From Nilaparvata lugens (taxonomy: Eukaryota > Arthropoda > Insecta > Hemiptera > Delphacidae): a DNA stretch of 64,000 nt. Where the stretch lies: contig NC_052515.1 of the NCBI RefSeq assembly GCF_014356525.2, forward strand, positions 25,055,212 to 25,119,211. The letters are read 5' to 3'. Below are positions 9,996 through 24,900 of the stretch, piece after piece. Numbering within the stretch: the first letter of the stretch is position 1; each line of letters opens with the position of its first letter. The notes beneath the pieces were generated by a model. The model was not told the DNA's origin, searched no databases, and was given only the letters and a program-made list of their open reading frames with translations. The position numbers and the translations under genes were made by a program.

Positions 9996-12900
9996 CTGCC
10001 GAATTACATACATGTAGTACCACCAAACATTAAATAAATAAATAAATGTTCATTTCCCAAAAAACGAAAACTACTACATTACAGAAAAAGGGAGATAGTT
10101 TAAAATTTCGTACAAGGTGTATATTCTCAAGGTCAAGTGATGGAGTAACCTGCAAAATCGCATACACTTAGTTCCACCAAACATAAAATAAATAAATACA
10201 TTTTTATTTCCCGAAAAAACTGAAACTACCTACTACATCAATATTACAGAAACAATTAGATGGTTTACAATTACATACAAAGTCAAGGTAATATTCTCAA
10301 GGTCAAGTGGTGGAGTAACCTGCGAAATCACATACATTTAGTACCACGAAACATTAAATAAATATATAAATGTTTATTTCCCCACAAAAGAACTAAAACT
10401 ACTACATCAATATTACAGAAACAATTAGATAGTTTAAAATTGCATACAAGGTACATATTCTCAAGGTCAAGTAGTGGAGTAACCTGCAAAATCGCATACA
10501 TTTAGTACCACAAAACATTAAATAAATAAATGTTTATTTCCCAAAAAAACTGAAACTACTACATCAATTACAGAAAAAATGAGATAGTTTACAATTACAT
10601 ACAAGGTATATTCTCAAGGTCAAGTAGAGGTTCACCTGCCGAATCAAATTAACTTATTAATTGCAATATCAAATTAATTACAATATGGCACTACCGGCAA
10701 AGAACAACTTGAATGTACCCCAAAGTACCACATTATCTAAATATGGAAATTACTGAGATATTGCAATTATTCAATTGCTAATTCGAATTTCCATCTAGCT
10801 GTTTACCCTGTTGTCAATATTTGCAGTAGCAGAAGTCTTCGGGGTGATTTACAGTATTTAATTTGGATTTTCGTTTAAAAATAATTGAGTACTTCAAAAA
10901 CATTATTTACACACGAAACATTACAAGGTATATTCTCAAGGTCCAGTGGTGGGTTACATGTAAAATCAGACACATTTAGTGAAACAAAAACGTTATTGCG
11001 AACTTAGCAAAACTAATGACGACTGTGACCGTTATATTGGACTATTCACAAGTACATGTTGTCACTATGATTGTTTTACTTCATTAAAACTAGGGTATTG
11101 AAACTAAAATGTATTAAGTGAAATACGCACAAGTATATGCAGCAAAATCTTACAGTATTAGTACAGCCAAAGTCATCTCTAGAGTGATTCACTTCAGATT
11201 GTCAGCAATGGTTAGTTAATACAGAAGCATAAATATAATTAAGGAATGCTGACAATTTCAAGTGAGTCTCACTATATTTGGTTGACCGTCCTCAGTAGAA
11301 TGCCAAAGATGCATAACTAAAGTGATACTCATGTTTTAAAAATTATAGGAAGTCGATGTTGTCACGTTTTCCAATCCACTGCCTTCCTTATTAGAATGTT
11401 GTGATTCAAGTCTTCACGGTTCATTTGATCTCATATTAGAATTGCAGATTTTTGTTAATAGTGATCAATTTTATCTCAAATAATATATTATATTAATCAT
11501 GAAATTATATCTTTTCATGACTTAAAAATTTTCATAATTGGGATTAAATAAATTGGCAATTCTTTATATTTTTTAATAGCCTACAAAAGATTTGTCAACG
11601 GTACGGAGTTGAAAAAGGATAGAGATACATTACCGTATCTACTCTATCTAATGACACACAAGGACAACAAACCTAAGTTTATTAAATAATAATTATTTAA
11701 CGAAAAACCAAATTAAATGCTGTAAATTACCCCGTAGACTTCTGCCTCTGAAAATACTGACAACAGGGTAAACAGCTAGATGGAAATTCGATGAGCGCTA
11801 CTATTCAAAAATTATTTGTCAATATTTGCAGTAGCAGAAATCTTCGGGGTAATTTACAGAATTTAATTTGGTTTTTCGTTTAATAATTATTATTTATTCA
11901 TTAGCATTTGGATAAATGCAATATCCCAGTAATTTGATCAAGTTTATTAGGTGCTGACTTATAACGTGAATTTCAGTATAAAATAATGGTCTATCCTTGC
12001 TAGAGCCTAGAATCCAGATAGAGAAAGCGACAGGCGTTTGATCTTCCTCTTGGACGGGTGACCACTTTTTGGCTGCATTAATCACATTAGAGTAATTTCA
12101 TTATAAAGAGTAAATTCCTTATAAATCACTTCCTTGAATAAAATATAAAATGAATAGATATAAACCACATAATGCTTTGAAGGAGTATTAACCAAGTAAC
12201 ACCATGATATTCTAAAAGCTAGAAACATCATGAATATCCTTGAAAACACTATAAATCTGATCGATGTTTAATAAAAATTTCCTATCTGTTTACCCATAAT
12301 TTTGTTTCAAACAATCGTTATCATACTGGATGAATCAAAATCACCAGACATTTTCAAGATATTAAGTAACTTAATAACTATTTGCAGTACCATATTATAA
12401 ATATATTCAATATAATATGAAGGTTTCCAGATGGTGATGAACCAGAATGATTCCACTAGAAAGCTGTTGATTTCATGAAAGCAAAGTTCCTTATCAAAAA
12501 CTTACATCTGGTCATTCTTGAGAAAGTAATAAACGAATGCTGAAATCAGAAGATAAAAATTGACATATGGCGATTGAACTGTCGGATCCCGATATTTTTC
12601 TTGACAAATTGAACGAATTACTCTCGTAGTGAAAGCATAAAATCTGGATCCAAAAGCTAATTCACCGTATGTGAGTTTTTTACCTCATGATTATTTATAT
12701 CCCTGTAACACTTTCCTCGAAACAGAAATAGCTGTACATAATAAAAACTCATTCACAAAATATAACACATTCTTCAGAAAATCCAGGATGGCTAATCAAG
12801 GTAAAAATGTCAACTTTTGAAATTGTCAAAATTGAAATTTGAATAATGAATTTGGCGTAGTCTATTCAGAGGTTACAAAATACGATAGCTATCTTAATTT

Positions 12901-15900
12901 GTTGAATAGAATAGTACCGTATATTACATGAGGCGGCAGGAAAGAACTGATTCATAGAGCAAGCATGACGTTAATAGTTATTTGTGCAACTAAAGCGCAA
13001 AGTGACAGTTTGCTGCACCAAAAGAAACGTTTACGCCCGAGCCGTAGGCGAGGGCGGAATGGTTTCTTGAGTGCAGCAAACAAACTTTGCGCACGTATTT
13101 CACATTAAATTTTTCCTACAGTTACCATTGAATATGAAAAGTGGGTAAAATTCCCTGAAATCCATCAATGTTTTTCTGTGTAATTTTATTATTAATAAAA
13201 ACCTTAATTTATTTAAAATTGAATAATAATAATTGAATTATAATTATTAGTAATTCAATTGAAAATTTATGTGACTGCTTGAAGGGGGTTTATGTTATGT
13301 AAGCATTGAAATGACTATAATCAATGCACATAATGGCAAGGCGACGCTTTTCTCTACTGCCATTATAACGTGGACCTCACTATGAGTGCAGTTACAAACT
13401 TAATTTTGATTTTGCTACACTGGTGCTCCATTAACCTACTAACTATTTTGCGTAGTCATGCTGCAAATCTGTAGTACGCAAAGTACTCACTTTGCGCACT
13501 AGTGCGGAAAAGTGATTCTTTGCGGCCTGCAATCAGTGCACAAATGGTCACTTTTCAAGGTATCTGTAGGAAAAATCAATTTTATGTACCCTATCCACAG
13601 CTGCACAAAACAATACCGCGGTGTTCATAGAGCACCAGGCTCTCAATTTTTTTCACTATGAACTTGACTTCACGTGACGCAAATCGAGATCTGCTCTTTT
13701 TACTTACAATTGTTCATGGGACAGCATCTTTCTAACCTAGAACATACCCGGAATTCCATGTTTGGGGCAGAAAGTAAATTATTATTTGTTGCACTGTCAG
13801 AAAAGTTCACGCACGAGTCGCAGGCGAGTGCGTAAATATTTCTCGAGTATAACAAAGAAACTTTGCACAAATGTTACAGATCACAATACAAGGCTAAACG
13901 GAAAGTAAATTCATTGCGGCACTATTTATTTATTTATTCATACATTGATACATACAATAACATTCTCAACTATGAATGAACTATGAATGATTGGGAAAGG
14001 AACAACAGGCTTAAAGCCCAAAACTGTTCCTTTCCCAAATTTAGATAGAAATTGATCAAAAATAGGTTAATGTTTATCACTTCATAGGCTAAGTTTTGAC
14101 CAATTTTGAGTACAAAATACAGTATATATAAACTAGGAGTTTAGATAAGTTGACAACCAAATTGAATAAATTATTTCACTTGATCATCACTGATAACTGG
14201 AAAATACTTCACTCAAATGGGCTACTTTTTAATAAATTTATAAAAATCTTGTAGTACCCTTTATTTTTTAAACTTTAAATTTATTTTATTTTTTTTTAAA
14301 TTATTATTTTTTTTCAACTTTAAAATAGTTAAACTTATTTTAAAGTTTTTCAAAAAATAAAGGACACTACAAGATTTTTATGTTGTTTTTATTAATCTGG
14401 AAAATACTGTATTAATAATATTATTGATTTTTTTTAAACTTGAAAGAAACTCAGTTACTTTTAAAATAACAGCTGTAAAATTAGAAAAGATTACGCACGA
14501 GCGTGCAGACGAGTGTGCAAATGTTTTCGAGTACCACAAACAAACTTTACACATTACATTACAAGGTTAGCAAGGTACTTATTGGTCGCATAATGTTCAA
14601 AGGTACGAGACACAGGCGAGTGCGCAATAGTTTCACAAGTACAACAAACACATTTTACACATAATATTATGAGGTTAGCAAGGTGGGTGGGTACTCACAG
14701 GTCGCATAATGTTCGACGGCCGTTCAAGGAGATTGGAGGCGCGCGGACCCTTGCGGAAGGAAGACATGTGGCTGGAGGTAGAAGGGGTGGTGGAAGTGAG
14801 CCGGTGTGAGGGCGTTGAGAGGGACGGCGAGTCGTCGCCGTTGGCCTCCTCGTAGGCGGATGACTTGTCGCCGTCTCCCTCGGCCGACGACGAAGAGCGC
14901 TTCGTGCGTTTCCGTTTGGCGGCTGTCGGCTGGGGCGACGATTCACGTTTCGACGCCGGCGATTTGCTATCCCATTTCTGCGACAGGTCCTGTCACCACA
15001 CAAAACCGTTCAAGATCAGTACAACATTCAAAATTTATTCTGTACGTCAATCAAAATTTGTTCTGATTTTTTCGACAATCTTCATTCATTTTTAAAAAAA
15101 AAAAAATAGTTTCTAATAATAGTAGTTTCTTCCATATCGACGTATGAATCTCGAGATTTCTGCTCAAACTACTGTTTGAAAGGCCAATTCTTTTAGATAC
15201 ATTTGTTAAAAGTGGACTCACAATTTTTGCACATTTTTCCCTACTTTCTTCTCCAAACCTTCCCTTTTATTCTCCCTTCATTCCTTACTTTTATACCCTC
15301 TACCTGCCTATTACATGGGAAACCATAGTTGGCTAGCTATTTTTCCTCCTTTCTTTCTTTTCAGCACACCCCACCATGAAGCCTGTTTTTTTATTTTATT
15401 AGAAATTTATTTTTAATTGTGATTTTTGGTGTTTTGATTTTTTATGTATATGTATTGTATTGTGTTTATTTGAATAAAATCATTAATTGATTGAAATAAT
15501 AAACAAAACAAAAAAATTAAATACACATACATTCAACATCAAAACATTCAGTTTGAAGCGTTTCGCTGTGATGAAAATAATGTATGCCGACATGTGTGTT
15601 CACATATGTTCATCATGCTTGCCCTGCCTTTAGTAGCCGCCCTAACTAACAAGTGATTTACTCATTAAGAAACTAGTTTCCTCTGATACACCTCTACAGT
15701 CAAACGCACAAAAATATGCAGTCCGATTAGAGTAAATGCAACGTTGCCAAATAAGAGTTGATCAACGTTGTCCACAGCTAATTATAAATGAGAATTAATT
15801 ATCTTTTTTTCTTTAGGGCTACTTTGAATATAAATAAAGATTGAAATCTAAGTACCCTTTTTAAATTATTTTGTCACGACTTGTATCGGCTATATAATGC

Positions 15901-18900
15901 CATTTTTTAGCTTTATCATGTATTATTATATTATTTTATCATGGCATTATATAGCCGAAGCATGTCGTGACTAAATAATTTAAAAAGGGTACTTGGAGAA
16001 TTAATTAATATTTTTAAAATACACATGACGAATTAGCAACGTCTATGGGTGCGGTTGGGGGGAAGGGGAGAGACTCAGCTCTTCCAATTTCCATCGGACT
16101 ATTTTCGTGCGGTTGACTATAGTGAAGTCCGTTTACTTGAGATTGCTAAAGCTGAATTCTCACAAACAGTATCAGTATCATCTCACCTATTGAAAAAGTA
16201 GTTTCAGTTGTTAAACTTTTAGTAAACTCTTAATTTCTAATTTAAAAATTAAACTTTTAATTTAGGTTTATTAAGGGCCGTTTGCACAGTCAAAGCTTAA
16301 ACTGAATTTAATCAGCTAATGGCTTAAACTGAAAATGAAACAAATTATAACAAACGAGACTTGATAAGGATTTAATCCAGTTCGAAATGAAATTTAGTTT
16401 AAACTGTCACTGTGCAAACGGCACTTAGTGACTCAACAACCGGAACTATTTTTTTTCAATTGTAGCCTATTATTCATTTTAATTTGGATTAATAATGAAG
16501 TGACAACCAAAGCTAATATTCCAATTTATCAATAAATAAATGGTTGTGACAATTTCAAGTCAAAATATGAACATCAAGCACAATGGTACCTTCACTGGTA
16601 TTACTACATAGAATCATCCACAGAAAATCACATTTCTAATTGATCGAATATAAATTTGTGAAAAAAACTGATCAAAGTTTAAATCTGTTCTGAGAAAATA
16701 TTAACTGCTGCTTCTGATCAATCACTGTTATTTTTTCACATCAATCACGAAACCCCGTAAATAAGTCAACAGAAACAATGTAAATTAAATTAATTTTAGA
16801 AAAGACTAACATTCAACGATTTATATGACTGGTTTGATAAAAAAAAAAAATAGCTCAAAATCAACACATTGAGTTATTGACGATCAGTACCCTGAGGGCC
16901 GTTTGCACAGTGCCAGTTTAAACTAAATTTCATCTTAAACTGGATTAAATCTATATAAAGTATCATTTGTTATAATGTGATTCATTTTGAGTTTAAGCCA
17001 ACAGCTGATTGAATTCAGTTTAAGCTTTCACTGTGCAAACGGCCCTAAGATAACAAAATTTTGTACATGAAACAGTAGGGCCTGCCCAGAGATAAATTGT
17101 CAGATTATTATTCATGAAAATCATTCAAGGCCATTTCTACTATAAGTTAACATGGAATGTTTGCTTTTAGAATAGAAACACATTAAGCTCAGGAAAGTTT
17201 TTTCGCCCGCATATTTTGTTGGAAGAGAAATATTAATAATTAATTAAAATTATAACCAACCGTGACATGACGATGTTGAGAAAGAAACAAAATCCAATTT
17301 CTATTAATAAATAGAAAAAAATCATTAAAAAATATATAATCGGTTTAATTAAGGAAATTTTTTTAATCAATTAATATAAAATTAAATTAAATAATAATTA
17401 TTATTAATAAGAATTAAAATTATTTATTTAATATAAATTGATAATTTTGAGAAAGAAACAAATCCAATTTCTATTAATGAATAGAAAAAAATAATTAAAA
17501 ATATATAATCGGTTTAATTAAGGAAATTTTTTTAATCAATAATATAAAATTAAATTAAATAATAATTATTATTAATAAGAATTAAAATTATTTATTTAAT
17601 ATAAATTGATAATTTTGAGAAAGAAACAAATCCAATTTCTATTATGAAACTTGAAAAGTTCAACATTATCAATTTGATAATCAAACTTCTAACAATTCTA
17701 AAGCCGCGTTTACACCGAAGTTATTAAAAAAATGTTTATTTTTCCGTCTTCATAGATTCTATTTGATTGAACGGAACTTGACAAACACATATATAATATG
17801 TTCATCATGTGTATGATAAGTTATGTTCAATCAAATAGAATCTATAAGGACGGGAAATATAAACATTTTGTTAATACTTTGATTTAAACGCAGCTGAACT
17901 TTTATGTTTTCAAATGTCTGGACTGAAGATTGGACTTATTGAGATTGGACTTTAATTGAAATTCAAAAGTGTATGGAACATAACCTACTTGGAAGATTTT
18001 AAAAGTTGCAACTCGAGAAAAAAATGAGGAAAGTTGAAGAAGTCCAAATACAGTACAGTCTTGACAATCCGGATTTGAAGGGCACGCATTGAAAGGAAAA
18101 GGCATAACAAATACAAGTTATGTCTACCTTTCATGTTCCAAGCTAGTAAACTTATACTGTCACAGTAAATACGGTATATTGATGTAATTATTCAACATAA
18201 AATTATTTATTCATTTTCTTGTAACACTGTCGTTAATTGGTGAATAAATTTGATTTGATTTGAATTGATACAGTACTGTTTTACGGTATATTCATAAAGT
18301 ACAGTTCTATTTAAAAAAAGTGATGCATGGTAACCTATCAATAAGTTCAAATATTTCTGTACTTTGAATTTGATTTATTGAATATTTTTATTATCTAGTG
18401 AGGGATTTCAACGACATTTGAATACAAATACAGTACAATTTTAATATTTTTAGGGCCTTCCTTACAAGCCGGATGTCCCGATAACTGATACAGTTAAATA
18501 CTATGAATTTACTACTATTTATATACTATGATGGAAGATAAAATCTGATTAATTCATATCCGTTATGATGGAACAGTATTGAGCCTTTCGCACTATTCAT
18601 TCTTGTTGAAACAATAAGTTGTTATTCAACTAACTATATAAAAATAAAATCAATCATATGTCAAAAGGTTTCAAACTGAAGATTTTTCTAATCTGTTAAT
18701 ACAAAAAAATCATAATTTGTAAATACTTTGAAAATGCAGTAAGATGAAGAAGGAATTAGCCAATTGTAATATATTTATCCAAGCGAAGACACACTTTTTT
18801 GTATGGTCTTAGTTGAATGGTTAAGACGCTCGCTTTGTAAACCAAGGAGAAAAAATAAAACATACTTAAAAAATAACTATTTATTATTTTATCTACCAAT

Positions 18901-21900
18901 GTTATTACATTCGTGTCATTTGCATTTTAAATAAATAAATAAATAAATTGCTAACTACCGTAACATAATATTAGCCTACATCATGATATGAACCCATGAT
19001 TTACAGAATTAAATTAATATAAGACTATACTTTTATCAAATAAACCAGTAAAAAACAAGACCAGACGATGAAATAAATAAAGCGAATGAAATAAACTAAC
19101 ATTAATTTTATTCTACATGATAATATGAACCCATGATTTACAGAGTAACATTAATATAAAACTATACTTTTATCAAATAAACTAGTAAAAAACAAGACCA
19201 GAAGATGAAATAAATAAAGTGAATGAAATAAACTAACATTAATTATTCTACATGATAATATGAACCCATGATTTACAGAATTAAATTAATATAAAACTAT
19301 ACTTTTATCAAATAAACCAGAAAAAACAAGACCAGAAGATGAAATAATAAAGAGAATGAAATAAACTAAAATTAATTATTCTACATGATAATATGAACTC
19401 ATGATTTACAGAATTAAATTAGTATAAAACTATACTTTTATCATATAAACCAGTAAAAAACAAGACCAGAAGATGAAATAAATAGTGAATGAAATAAACT
19501 AACATTAATAATATGAACCCATGATTTACAGAATTAAATTAATATAAAATTATACTTTTATCATATAAACCAGAAAAAAACAAGACCAGAAGATAATACT
19601 AATTTTTGGGATTAATTCAATCTAATTTGAAAAAGTTAAGACACTAAGGCCCGGTTGCACAAAAGCCGGTTAAATTTTAACCGTGATTAATTTCACGAGA
19701 ACCAATCAGAGAAGGCCTTTTTGAAGGCCCATCTCTGATTGGTTCTTGAGGAAATAATCACAATTAAAATTTAACCGGATTTGTTCAACCGGCACTAAAT
19801 ATTAATGTTAATTATTGTTAATGTTGTTATTTGTTAATTGTTAACTATTAATGTTGACTGTTAATTGATTTTATTAAAAATACAACGAGACAAAAAACTA
19901 CTGTCTCCAATAATAAATGAATGAAGATGCTTGGAATAATAGAACGTTTCTAGTTATATCGTATGCAACATACCAGAAAGGAAGATAAGGAATGAGAATT
20001 GGAGGTTACCTTTCTGAAAGCAGTGGTAAAAGACGGCAATGGTTGAAGGATAGGATTTGAAGGTAAGCTGAAATATTCTTGCATATCAAAAGTGGGACGC
20101 ACAGCGTATTGTGGATAATTCACATAAGCTCGCATACGTTCTGAGAAATCTTCAAATTTATCTTCACGTCGATTCAAGCAATCCTCACAAAATGGCTTGA
20201 AAATAAAATAAGATTGTACAAAAAATGAATATTAGTGGATAAAAAGTATTTTGACACCAAAACTGTTGATAAAATTGGGAAATAAATCACAAAAATATTT
20301 CATGTTACTAAATAAATGGAATTAATATAGCTCCTAAACATAGAATAATAAATTAAAATGTGTATTTGGTTTGAGGATTTGAATGAGAAATTGGAATACG
20401 GTATACTGTAATGGAACAATAATTTTTCAAGTCATTGATTGAGCTACCATGACTAGGGGTGGGATAGAAAAACTTTTCATAATTTCATGTTTCTAATCAA
20501 AAAAGGAAATTCCCCAGATTCTTAAGGAGTTTTTGCAGAATTCAGAATACCTAAGAATAATCCAACTCCCAAATTCTGATTCAACAATTCAGTAATGAGT
20601 TTGAATAACTGTAATGATTGATTAATTATTCATTTATTTAAGATTCTTCGGAAATTTTTGCAGAATTCAGAATACCTAAGAATAATCCAACTCCCAAATT
20701 CTGATTCAACAATTCAGTAATGAATTTGTAACTGTAATGATTAATTAATTATTCAATTAGTTAGTTTACGTTCTTTACCTACGGTACTGGTGCAAGGAAA
20801 ATGAAAATTTGTTTGATAAAAATGAGAACATTTGAAAAATAATAAGAAATTATAGGATATGGTTGAAATAATTCAATATTTAGAGAAAAATCATTGAAGC
20901 CAAAGGATATTGAAGAGCAAAAGCCAATTGGGACTGCAAATTATAAAATATATTACCAGTAATACCGTGGAATTTGTAAAATAGCAAGAATATACATTTT
21001 GTGTCAAATAAACATTGAACAAAAGAGCTTTAAATTGTAACAACCACTTGTTCATTAAATAACAATAATCTAGTTACGGTTGTCTCAATATTATTTACTC
21101 GTTAAATTAGTTCACAGGAATAGTTGTGATAGTATTAAGCATTCTGAATCAATATGGATAACCTCAATATAATCACTACTATACAAGGAAAAATCTAAAA
21201 AACATTTACATGATAGCTACAGTTAAAGCTGTATTGTACTAATAAATGAGCTAAGCCTAAAGAACTTTTATTTATGATGAGAAGAATGCTTGTTCAATTT
21301 ATTTGTAAAATTTAGTTGAGTTTGAATTGAATTGGAGGTATTATTTTCATTTTTGTAATGTTGAAAAAAGTGCAAATAAAGTTCTGTTCTATTCTATATT
21401 CTACTAATAAATGATGCCACATCTCGAACACTCACTATAATAATTTATTTGCACTCGTGTTTTACATCAACTTTAGTCGTCTCTGAGACTTGGAAACAAA
21501 GAAGTATTCATGAACGAAACAATTCTTGAGCTTGTCTTAGCCAAGCACGCTCTGGTTGCTTAGCAACCAATACAAATTAAAACCGTTAGACCAGCCACTA
21601 GAATCGTTCTGATTGGTCCAAAAAACCGTGCTCAGATTATGAACTTATAAACAATTTTACAGTATGATTCAGAGAGTATTTCAAGGAATTTTTCAGTTAG
21701 AATACTCTATAAGATGGTACTAAGTTCAAAACATTCACACATCAAACAGTTTAATCTTTAAATATAGTTTTGGAAATAAGATAAAATACTAACAATATCA
21801 TGAAAGTTTTCTTGGCTATTGAAAAATATTAATCTATTTATTCAATAATACACTAAACACAATTTGTGAAAATGGTTGGGGAAGGACATAACCTATATAT

Positions 21901-24900
21901 TCATAAAATCAATTTTTCGACCCTAGATTCCATGTTATTTCAAGCGTTAGAACGAATGAAACGAAAAATATATTCATAGAATCATTTTTTCGACCCTAAA
22001 TTAAAAGTTATTTCAAGCGTTAGAACGATTGCAACGAAAATCTATTCATAGAATCAATTTTTCGACCCTAAATTCAAAGTTATTTCAAGCGTTAGAATGA
22101 ATGAAACGAAAAATATATTCATAAAAACAATTTTTCGACCCTAGATTCCATGTTATTTCAAGCGTTAGAACGAATGAAACGATAAATATATTCATAGAAT
22201 CATTTTTTCGACCCTAAATTAAAAGTTATTTCAAGCGTTAGAACGATTGCAACGAAAATCTATTCATAGAATCAATTTTTCGACCCTAAATTCAACGTTA
22301 TTTCAAGCGTTAGAACGTTTTCAACAAAAATATATTCATAGAATCAATTTTTTGACCCTATATTCAAAGTTATTTCAAGCGTTAGAACGAATACAAGCAA
22401 GCGTTACACCGATGCTAAAAAACAGATTTCATGTAAGTAATAGGTTGAAATATAAGTTTAAATCCTAAAACTTTCACCAAAATTTGGAAAAATCTATAAA
22501 AACTGACCTTCTTTGGCTTTGGTTTCGTCTTATTTTTGTCGGCAGATTCCACCAATCTGTTGAACACATCATCTGGGTCTTCCTGAACGCTCTGAAATAA
22601 AACCGACATCATTATTTCAAACGATAATAACAAAACTTTACAACCGTCTCTAGTCTTCACCTCATCACACATACAAATATCCAATGCTATTGTTCAATAA
22701 GCTTGCATTCACTTCCAACAAATCCCTCAAATGAATCTGCTGTATAATCATCTTTCTTTACTACTAACTTCAAACAGTCAGCATTCTCACTTCACATTCA
22801 ACCAATACTGACAACCCAAACTGAATCTCACAATGCTTGTTGACGCGCCCGCTGAAGACAGCACATTTGAGAGCGAGTTGAGAGTTTTCAGTTTACTCGA
22901 AATTGTGCTGGATTCAGCGGTGCTAGGATAGCTTGCCAAGCGACATGCATTAGTTGATCTTTCAGTCAACAGAAATCTGTGCTTACAGCTATGGTACAGC
23001 TCCGTTATAGTCGGCCATTTTGATTATTATATATGAAACTTGTTAAATTCACGCTTGGAGAAACACTGGTTGCAGAAAAATATATCAAATTATGAATTTG
23101 AAATTTTAATAGAAAGTGTTACCTACGTATATACCAGTTAAAGTTAATTGTATATTGGATTTTAATAATAATGTTAATAATTTTTATCAAATTATTAACT
23201 TTGGAATCATAATAGAAAGTATTATGTTCACCAGTTAAGGTTCAAGTTTTTCAAATTTTCATATTACAATAATTATTGTCACATTATTATTGTCAAATAT
23301 TGGAGAATATTGTGTATTCCATGTGAATCTCATTCTATAACTCACCTGCTTTATGAAAATACAAGCTATTACAGTGGAACCTCGATAGAGTACACCGCGT
23401 TATAGTATATTTTTCTGCATACCCTAGAAATTTCAATAAAGCTATCAAACTCAATAAATATAGTGCACGCAGATTCAGTACAGACCTGGTAATACTACAT
23501 TTTTTGAGCAGTCACTTGAAATGTATTATATCGAGGTTCCCCTGTGGTTATAAAATCACATCTTACATTATTTGTTAGGTTTTCATGATTAGTCAAGTTC
23601 TATTCTATGTTATTTCTTAGTTTAGATAGGCCTAGGAAGATAGGAAGATAGGCCTATTGTGTTTTTGTTAGACTTGTCTATTAAAAAAAAAAATTGTAAT
23701 GTATGAATTTTTTGGCAAATAAATTTCAAATTTGTATCTACTTCAGTTTTTAAAAATTCATTTTTCTTTAAACTAGATAGTGTAAAGTGTTTTACTGATG
23801 TAACTATACATTTACAATATCGTAAATAATTATAGGATGCTTACAAAATTTTCATTTACATTTTGAATATTATCATTTCAAAATGAAAAATATTACTACA
23901 AAATAAAAGAGGCTTCCCAACCTTGAGTACATCCTTATGTACTGAGTGTGCACACAGTGAGAGTTTAAGCGTTTCAAGTTCCAGCGGTCTTAAGAGGAAA
24001 TAGATATATGGATATCCATATCCTCCATATACCGCTTTGACCGCTGACCGCTCTCTGTATGTACACACCCCTCTGTCCTAGTGATGATTCAAATAAAAAA
24101 ATATTCATTCATAATTCAATACGGCGAGGTAGAACTAATCTTGGGTCTCCCCACCATTGAAAGCCATACGCTACTAATAATAATATTCAAACAAAAGAAG
24201 GGAATGGTTTTTTCTTCAAAAATTTCGAGATTGTTCTTCAAAGCCTCATCTTTACTGAATTTTAATTAAAATTGTTGGGGGTAATGATTGAGCTCCGTCA
24301 AATCGCTCAGATTGGATAAACGAGTTTCTCTCAGTTCTCTTTTTGGAGGGTGGCCGCTTGAAGCCAGTTACACTAAGTGAAAATATTGAGCAATTTAAAA
24401 CTATATTTTGTAAGGCTAATTCTCATCTCCTTTCCTCCATTATTTACAAACCGTACCAACCAGATACTCTCAAATGCATCATCCACAACAAAATAAAATG
24501 CACGAGTAAAAATAACAGAATATTTTTGGATCTAACTGAGAACTGATGCCGCACTATTCACTGTATTATTCTTGACCACAGAGGTCTCGAAATCATGCGG
24601 GCATCACCCTCAGTAAATAGTTGATTTTTCTTACTCGCTTACTACTAGAAATACGGTATTCCCGTTCAAAGCAAGATTGCACTACCAGTTAAGATCTTCA
24701 AAGGTATAGTGAGGTCCACGTTATAATGGCAGTTGAGAAAGAAAGTGAACAACGTTGCCGATCATCTGCCTTGTCAATGCCTTCTATAGACGGTAGCAGA
24801 TACAGGTTCATTGATGTAATATTAACTGTTTATTCTTGTTTAAAATAATCAATTATATTTTATTAAGCAAGAAATTATATTTTTCATTAATTTCATAATG

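Noticed and set aside
22247..22468. 73-residue plus-strand frame
   Set aside because: It lies in the 73-bp array and simply repeats the unit.
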